DNA of 29,246 nt from Alteromonadaceae bacterium (GTDB taxonomy: Bacteria > Pseudomonadota > Gammaproteobacteria > Pseudomonadales > Oleiphilaceae): the NCBI GenBank assembly GCA_013393545.1, contig JABXHG010000121.1, positions 1 through 29,246 on the forward strand. The letters are read 5' to 3'. Below the pieces are notes generated by a model. It saw nothing but the letters and a program-made list of their open reading frames with translations, was not told the origin of the DNA and did no database searches. Shown piece after piece: positions 24,177 through 29,246 of this stretch. Position numbers and translations under genes: made by a program. Each line of letters begins with the position of its first letter. The first letter of the stretch is position 1.

Positions 24177-24908
24177 GTGAACCACCACGACCGGCCCACT
24201 ACCCGCCTGTTTCTGTGCCAGACACCCGACCACTTGAACAATCTCGATATTGCCTTGCTGGGGGAAAGCGAGCGAGCGCGTCTCGAGCCTTATCGCGGCC
24301 GACGTTACCGGGAGTTTCTACAATCGCGGCTGTTGCTTCGCCAGGCCCTGAGCGACGTCGTGCCGGGCCGGATTGCACCGGGAGACTGGCGGATTACCGA
24401 AAGACCCGGCCAACCACCGCTGATTCAGGAGGCGCTGGAGCTCGGCTGGCATTATTCACTCTCCCACAGCCGGAACTGGATCGCCGTTGCCCTTTCAAAC
24501 CGCGCACCTTGCGGTGTTGACCTGGAATATCATCGTGACCGACGAAATCTTCTGGAGCTGGCCGAACACTGGTTTCACCCTGAAGAGGCGAAAGCGTTGG
24601 CCGACCAGACCGATACCAGGCAACTGGCGGCCTTTTACCAGCTCTGGACCCTGAAAGAGGCGCTGATTAAAAGCCGCCAGCAGTCGGTGTTCTCGGGCCT
24701 GCTTGATCGTTGCCGTTTCCTGGCCTGCCCCGACACCGAGCCCTGCGATGGCCCCGTTGCCCGCCATTTCCGGTTACCGGCGTTTCCGTTCAGTCTGGCG
24801 CTGGTAACAGGCGACGACACGCCCGTACGGGTCGACTTCGGTTATCCGCCGGGCAGCGTCCAAACCGCCCAGTCTCGCATTACCCGCTACCGAATCGTCG
24901 AAGACTGA
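24177..24908 (+). CDS. 4'-phosphopantetheinyl transferase (Sfp/EntD type)
   Basis: The 243-residue enzyme has YSLSHSRNWIAVA (about 93-105) and PCGVDLEYH (111-119), with the metal ligands Asp115 and Glu117. LWTLKEALIKS (156-166) carries the WxxKEAxxK motif. It moves phosphopantetheine from CoA to the serine of carrier proteins. Its place, divergent from the APE operon, suggests that it activates the two ACPs of the locus. GTG start at 24177, chosen because AAGGA lies eight bases upstream. It ends 11 bases before the convergent aminopeptidase gene, with no visible terminator. Confidence 0.92.
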   Translation: MNHHDRPTTRLFLCQTPDHLNNLDIALLGESERARLEPYRGRRYREFLQSRLLLRQALSDVVPGRIAPGDWRITERPGQPPLIQEALELGWHYSLSHSRNWIAVALSNRAPCGVDLEYHRDRRNLLELAEHWFHPEEAKALADQTDTRQLAAFYQLWTLKEALIKSRQQSVFSGLLDRCRFLACPDTEPCDGPVARHFRLPAFPFSLALVTGDDTPVRVDFGYPPGSVQTAQSRITRYRIVED

Positions 24909-24919
24909 AACGCCCCAGC

Positions 24920-26209
24920 TCAGCCTACGTCCGGGCGGTCCATGAAGGCCTTAAGCACCCGGTAAAGAGTAAACCCATCCTGCGTGCCGACCAGCTCCCG
25001 AATAGAGTGCATGGCAAACTGCGGTACACCGATATCCAGCGTGGTCACCCCCAGAGTGCCGGCGGTCAGCGGGCCAATGGTGCTGCCACACCCCATGTCC
25101 GAGCGCACGACAAAAGATTGATGCGGCAGTCCCAGTTCATCGCTGATATGGCGGTAAAGCGCGGCCGACCGGCTATTGGTGGCATAGCGCTGGTTGTGAT
25201 TGATCTTGATCACCGGCCCCTGGTTCAGAATCGGGCCGTGGTTTTCGTCGTGCCGGTCCATATAGTTGGGGTGAATGCCGTGGGCATTGTCGGCGGAGAT
25301 CATCATCGAACGGGCAATGGAACGGGCCTTATCGGCACCGCACCAGCGCTCTATCACATTCTCCAGAAACGGCCCCTGAGCCCCCTCCGCCGACATGCTG
25401 CCAACTTCCTCGTGATCGTTGCACACCAACAACGCCGGCTGATCGCCGGAGGCCTTAAGCAACGCTTCCAGGCCGATATAGCAGCTCAACAGGTTATCCA
25501 GCCGGGCCGAGGCGAGAAATTCCTCGCGCAGCCCTACCGTTGAGGCGCCCTGGGCATCGTAAAAGCCGAGCTCGTAACCGAGCACCTTGTCCACCTGGAC
25601 ACCTGTTTCGTTGGCGATCTGTGTTTTCAGAAGATCCGCAAACGTAGTGGTGTCGGTCTCCGGTACCTGCATCATCACCGGCGGCAGATCGGTCTGAGCG
25701 TTCACCGTGCGGTTGCTATTGGCTTCCCGGTCCAGATGGATGGCCAGGCTGGGAATAATGGCCACCGGCTTTTTGAAGTTCACCAGCGTGTCCTTCACTT
25801 GCCCGTCTTCATCCAGCACGGTCACCCGGCCGGCAAGAGACAAATCCCGGTCAAACCAGGGATTGAGCAGCACACCACCATAGACTTCCACGCCCAGCTG
25901 GAAGAAACCCTTGCGGCGAATTTCCGGATTGGGCTTCACCTTCAAGCAGGGGCTGTCGGTATGGGCGCCGACCATGCGGATGCCAGCCTCAACGGGGTTC
26001 TTCTTGCCCGTGCGAAAGGCCACAATGGAGGAGCCGTTACGAATCACGTAATAGCCCTGCCCCTGCTCGAGGGCCCAGGTCTCGCGCTCATCCAGCTGTT
26101 GAAAACCGGCTGCATCCAGCCGGTTTTTCATGGTGTTCACCGCGTGCCAGGGCGTGGGTGAACCGTCCAGAAATTCGATCAGGTCGTTATTGAATTCAGT
26201 GTGTTCCAT
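24920..26209 (-). CDS. apeB: M18 family aspartyl aminopeptidase
   Basis: From the ATG at 26209 ([13 protein letters not shown]) the protein has 429 residues, as usual for M18. The zinc-site motifs are present: [27 protein letters not shown], and the C-terminal [11 protein letters not shown] and PQFAMHS. It removes N-terminal acidic residues from peptides in the cytoplasm. An upstream reading from 26251 adds 14 residues without likeness. The common bacterial symbol apeB is shared by chance with the aryl polyene methyltransferase ApeB; this gene is not a pigment gene. It marks the right edge of the pigment locus. Confidence 0.92.
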   Translation of the reverse strand: MEHTEFNNDLIEFLDGSPTPWHAVNTMKNRLDAAGFQQLDERETWALEQGQGYYVIRNGSSIVAFRTGKKNPVEAGIRMVGAHTDSPCLKVKPNPEIRRKGFFQLGVEVYGGVLLNPWFDRDLSLAGRVTVLDEDGQVKDTLVNFKKPVAIIPSLAIHLDREANSNRTVNAQTDLPPVMMQVPETDTTTFADLLKTQIANETGVQVDKVLGYELGFYDAQGASTVGLREEFLASARLDNLLSCYIGLEALLKASGDQPALLVCNDHEEVGSMSAEGAQGPFLENVIERWCGADKARSIARSMMISADNAHGIHPNYMDRHDENHGPILNQGPVIKINHNQRYATNSRSAALYRHISDELGLPHQSFVVRSDMGCGSTIGPLTAGTLGVTTLDIGVPQFAMHSIRELVGTQDGFTLYRVLKAFMDRPDVG

Positions 26210-26314
26210 GATCTTCCCGATTGCATGATAATAGCGGCCACAGTATCGCATGAAACCGGATACCCATGGCGGTTTGGTGCGCTATCTGAACATTCAAAAA
26301 CGCTGGAGTCCACT

Positions 26315-26797
26315 GTGTCGATCCCCCATTTTCTGGACATCGAATACTGTCAGACCGACGACGCCCTGTTTCCCACCGCCATCGCCTGGTCGCTGGCCGA
26401 CGGCCGCATGAAAACGGTAGTCATCACGCCCGAAGATGCCTGGCTACCGGAGGATGGTGAGTTGAGTGACCTGGATCTGTTACATCTTGAGGAGCAGGGT
26501 GTGCCAGTGCTGGAGGTGGTGCGCGAGCTGCACGAGGACCTGCCGGATCAAACGGTGTTTGTGGATGGCATGGACCCGGACGAGATCCTCGTGGACATTC
26601 TGTGCAGTGCCGTGAAGCAGGAAGCGCCATTCGAAATCGCACCGGTGACCGAGTTGATCAAGGATCTGGACATCGAAACCCTGGAGGACCGGCGCCGGCA
26701 ATTGATGTTCGAGGAAGGGCTGGAGCCGCAATTGCCGGAGAATGGCGTTTATGCTCTGCTTTTGCTGGCGCGGGAAGAGGGCTACCTCGACGAATAA
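26315..26797 (+). CDS. Conserved-looking protein with exonuclease-like start, function unknown
   Basis: About 160 acidic residues from the GTG at 26315, which has TGGAG about seven bases upstream. A longer frame from 26201 lies over the divergent aminopeptidase promoter and was rejected. The start IPHFLDIEYCQTDDALFPTA then IAWSLADGRMKTVVITPEDAW recalls the first motif of DEDD 3'-5' exonuclease-like proteins (DIE, then a described-by-use substrate line). I see no clear second or third motif, so activity is doubtful. A run of acidic helices follows (ELSDLDLLHLEEQG, ETLEDRRRQLMFEEGLEP). No function is claimed. It is divergent from the aminopeptidase gene (105-base spacer) and convergent with rlmKL (24-base spacer). 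Confidence 0.75.
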   Translation: MSIPHFLDIEYCQTDDALFPTAIAWSLADGRMKTVVITPEDAWLPEDGELSDLDLLHLEEQGVPVLEVVRELHEDLPDQTVFVDGMDPDEILVDILCSAVKQEAPFEIAPVTELIKDLDIETLEDRRRQLMFEEGLEPQLPENGVYALLLLAREEGYLDE

Positions 26798-26821
26798 TCC
26801 GGCCAGGTAGCACCAGGCTCA

Positions 26822-28996
26822 TCAGGCCAAATGCCTGACATGCCAACAGCGATGGATCTTCGGATTGCGCTGAAAATCCTTGTCGATGGTGCTGGCACTC
26901 ACCTCCGTCACCTCGAACTCCGACAGCAAATCCTCATCGAGTTTGAACTTCCTGAAATTGTTGGAAAAGATCAGCAAACCATCACTCGATAAGCGCTGCA
27001 TTGCCTGACGAATCAAGGTGCCATGGTCTTTCTGAATATCCAGAACACCTCTCATGCGCGCTGAGTTGGAGAACGTCGGTGGATCCATGAAGATCAGGTC
27101 AAAGGTCTGGTTCGCGGTCTTCCGGTCCGCCAGCCAGGCCAGGCAGTCGGCCTGCTCCACCACGTGCTTTTTCGCATCGGCGCCATTGAGGGCCAGGTTG
27201 TCCTTGGCCCAATTCACGTAGGTCTTGGACATGTCCAGGCTCAGGGAACGACTCGCACCACCCACCGCCGCATGCACAGTGGCCGCGCCGGTGTAGCAGA
27301 ACAGGTTCAGGAAACGTTTGCCCCGGGCGTTTTTCTGGATCCACTGGCGTACCGGGCGGTGGTCCAGGAACAGGCCGGTATCCAGATAGTCCCGCAGGTT
27401 TACCTTCAACACACAGCCGTGCTCGTGGACGTTGAAGTACTCGCCGGAAGCCTCATGCTTTTCATACTGGCTGGTGCCACTCTGGCGCTGGCGTTGTTTA
27501 CAGATCATGTTGGCCGGATCAATGTCCAACAGTTCCGGAATCACCGCCAGGGCTTCGGCCAGGCGCTCGCGGGCAGCCCGCTCGTCCACGGATTTGGGGG
27601 CCTGATATTCCTGAACATGTACCCGGCCTTCGTAGATGTCGATGGCCAGAGCGTATTCCGGCATGTCGGCGTCATACAGGCGATAACAGCCAATGCCCTG
27701 CTTCCGGGCCCATTGGCCGACGGTTTTCAGATTCTTTTTCAGGCGATTACGCAGCATGTCGGCGCGTTCGGCGTTGACGATGCGCGGCTGGATCTCGCCG
27801 GTGCCTTCGGGGTCCCGGGCGACCATGGCGTTTTCGCACTTTACTTCAAACAGCAGCAACTGGGCCGGCAGCTTGCCGTTGAACAACTTGTACTGCTTAA
27901 AGCTGCGCAGGCCGATGGACTTACCGAATTCCGGGGCACCGGTGAACACGCCCATACGCCAGCCCGGCAGCTCCCGCAAAACCGCTTCGCCCAGGCTCTG
28001 GTACAAGCCGGACAGCTCCTTGCGCTCGCTCAGGCGTTCGCCGTAGGGCGGATTGGTCAACACCAGGCCACGCTCGCCCCAGGATTCCGCCCGGGCGAAA
28101 TCCTGAACCGGTCGCGCCTCAACGTGCACCACGCCTTCCAGGCCCGCCCGCTGGATGTTTTTCCAGGCGGTAGCAATAACTCGCGAATCCTGATCGAAAC
28201 CAGCGAATACCGGCACCCTGCCCTGTTTGCCGTCATGGGCGCGGCGCTCGGCTTCCTGGCGCAGGGAAAGCCAGAGTTCCGGCTCATGGCCCGGCCACTT
28301 CTCGAAACCAAACTGATCCTGTTTGCGGCCCGGTGCCAGGTCCAGCGCCATCATGGCGGCCTCAATCAGCAAGGTGCCGGAGCCGCACATAAGGTCGACA
28401 AAGTCACCACCATTGGCGGCAAGGTCCGGCCAGCCCGAGCGCATCAGCAGTGCTGCCGCCAGGTTTTCCTTCAGCGGCGCGATACCCTTGTCGGTTCGGT
28501 AGCCGCGCATGTGCAGGCTGTGGCCGCTTAGGTCGATACCCAGCGACAGCCGCCCCCGGTTCAGGCGGGCCGAGACGGTGACATCGGCGCCCTTGGGGGC
28601 CACATTGGGCCGGGCACCGCCCGCCCCCCGAATACTGTCGACAATGCCGTCCTTGACCTTCTGGGCACCAAACTGGGTATTGCGAATCGCGTTGTTATGC
28701 CCGAGAAATGCCACCCGGAAACTGCCAGCCGCCGGGATATGCGCCTGCCAGTCCAGCGCAACCACGCCGTCATAAAGCTGCTCGGCACTGTCGGCGGGCA
28801 CCTCCGCCACATGCAGAATCACCCGATTGGCCAGGCGTGACCACAAACAGGCACGGTAACCGGCTTCCAGTTCACCTTCCACCCAGACCCCGGCCGGTGC
28901 ATTGCGAACCAGCGCCAACCCAAAGTCCGCCAGCTCATCCGCCAGCAGGTATTCAACACCCTTCGGGCAGGTTACAAAAAAGACATGCTTTGACAA
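26822..28996 (-). CDS. rlmL: Bifunctional 23S rRNA methyltransferase RlmKL
   Basis: About 724 residues. An N-terminal THUMP-containing region (to about 170) leads to the first methyltransferase domain: VDLMCGSGTLLIEAAM at about 202-217, and NPPYGERLS at about 315, the RlmL active site for m2G2445. A second Rossmann domain has FLNLFCYTGAATVHAA (about 562) and FMDPPTFSNS (about 636), the RlmK part for m7G2069. It is a fused form, as in many gammaproteobacteria. Start: TTG at 29002 abuts CAGGAG with no spacing, so the next TTG at 28996 (six bases from AGGAG) is preferred. Housekeeping gene, transcribed toward the pigment locus. Confidence 0.95.
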   Translation of the reverse strand: MSKHVFFVTCPKGVEYLLADELADFGLALVRNAPAGVWVEGELEAGYRACLWSRLANRVILHVAEVPADSAEQLYDGVVALDWQAHIPAAGSFRVAFLGHNNAIRNTQFGAQKVKDGIVDSIRGAGGARPNVAPKGADVTVSARLNRGRLSLGIDLSGHSLHMRGYRTDKGIAPLKENLAAALLMRSGWPDLAANGGDFVDLMCGSGTLLIEAAMMALDLAPGRKQDQFGFEKWPGHEPELWLSLRQEAERRAHDGKQGRVPVFAGFDQDSRVIATAWKNIQRAGLEGVVHVEARPVQDFARAESWGERGLVLTNPPYGERLSERKELSGLYQSLGEAVLRELPGWRMGVFTGAPEFGKSIGLRSFKQYKLFNGKLPAQLLLFEVKCENAMVARDPEGTGEIQPRIVNAERADMLRNRLKKNLKTVGQWARKQGIGCYRLYDADMPEYALAIDIYEGRVHVQEYQAPKSVDERAARERLAEALAVIPELLDIDPANMICKQRQRQSGTSQYEKHEASGEYFNVHEHGCVLKVNLRDYLDTGLFLDHRPVRQWIQKNARGKRFLNLFCYTGAATVHAAVGGASRSLSLDMSKTYVNWAKDNLALNGADAKKHVVEQADCLAWLADRKTANQTFDLIFMDPPTFSNSARMRGVLDIQKDHGTLIRQAMQRLSSDGLLIFSNNFRKFKLDEDLLSEFEVTEVSASTIDKDFQRNPKIHRCWHVRHLA

Positions 28997-29071
28997 AGTC
29001 AACTCCTGGTATTTCGGGGACTAGAGGCTAAGTATCCGGAAATCCGTCACTATTCCGGTGGCTGCGACTTT

Positions 29072-29091
29072 TCGTTTATATCATCAAACGA
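29072..29091. promoter_or_regulatory. Inverted repeat over a possible rlmKL promoter -10
   Basis: TCGTTT-N8-AAACGA is a perfect 6-bp inverted repeat. On the minus strand its left half overlaps TATAAA (29075-29080), a possible -10 about 79 bases before the rlmKL start. No convincing -35. The rest of 29003-29246 holds no gene that I can support; a 6-bp hairpin (GGAAGC/GCTTCC, 29172-29190) lies there without a T run. Confidence 0.25.
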
Positions 29092-29246
29092 TAAGAAAAC
29101 TGTCACATAGATGAAATCAATAGTGTACAACCCCGTTGGATTCGTCCACCTTGTAAGTGACGCGTCGTTCGGGAAGCATGAATTGCTTCCGTTAACAGGA
29201 TCCTGACTGCTCTGGCCATTACTGGCAATAGGGGGTTGTCCCGGAG

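Noticed and set aside
24710..25543. 277-codon plus-strand frame crossing from the PPTase gene into the aminopeptidase gene
   Set aside because: Spans two well-supported genes and has the composition of a shadow frame.
27164..28531. 455-codon open frame antisense to rlmKL
   Set aside because: It mirrors the codon pattern of rlmKL, has no domain likeness, and lies wholly inside a well-supported gene.
29003..29246. Possible rmf (ribosome modulation factor) gene upstream of rlmKL
   Set aside because: rmf often lies near rlmL, so I read all minus-strand frames for its conserved Cys-Pro-Tyr and Trp-rich pattern and did not find it.
1..29246. CRISPR arrays, insertion sequences or transposase genes
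   Set aside because: No repeated spacer-like units, terminal inverted repeats or transposase motifs were seen by eye on either strand.

Overview
The window reads as chromosomal DNA of a GC-rich marine-type gammaproteobacterium. The fused RlmKL methyltransferase, the gamma-proteobacterial order of the aryl polyene genes and the M18 aminopeptidase fit a Marinobacter-like or related lineage, but the genus is only an inference. About 24 kb (204-24908) is one specialised pigment locus. It is flanked on the left by a damaged tRNA-Asn and on the right by housekeeping genes (M18 aminopeptidase, a small unknown gene, rlmKL).

Left block (204-4600). A double-hotdog dehydratase (minus strand) diverges from a plus-strand operon: darA, darB, a small helix-turn-helix-like protein, and a BtrH-like acyltransferase. 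DarA/DarB is the dialkylresorcinol (DAR) pair: DarB condenses two acyl chains into a cyclohexanedione, and DarA is linked to its aromatisation.

Central block (4592-23952). Twenty-one minus-strand genes are packed head to tail, mostly with 1-14 base overlaps or short gaps. In transcription order they are apeC, apeD, ACP, apeG, apeH-apeI fusion, glycosyltransferase, LpxL-like acyltransferase, aromatic ammonia-lyase, apeK thioesterase, apeL (LolA-like), apeM (MMPL exporter), FAD-dependent halogenase/oxygenase-like, apeN (DUF3261 lipoprotein), apeO, apeP, apeQ, ABC ATPase, ABC permease, second ACP, second ketosynthase, and a second active-site-less ketosynthase-like protein. This follows the aryl polyene (APE)/xanthomonadin order, with added ammonia-lyase, FAD enzyme, ABC exporter and second chain-length-factor-like gene. 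The methyltransferase apeB of the enterobacterial cluster is absent.

Right edge. A dedicated Sfp-type phosphopantetheinyl transferase diverges from apeC and would activate the two ACPs.

Working model (inference): the ammonia-lyase makes an aromatic acrylate starter, and ApeH activates it onto an ACP. ApeO/C, ApeQ, ApeP and ApeI extend it to an aryl polyene. DarB/DarA make a dialkylresorcinol, and an acyltransferase (best candidate the BtrH-like protein) joins the two as a flexirubin- or arcuflavin-like ester. LolA/MMPL/lipoprotein and/or the ABC exporter move it to the outer membrane. DAR-APE hybrids are known (flexirubins in Bacteroidetes, arcuflavin in Azoarcus). The less described parts here are the tailoring, joining and export genes.
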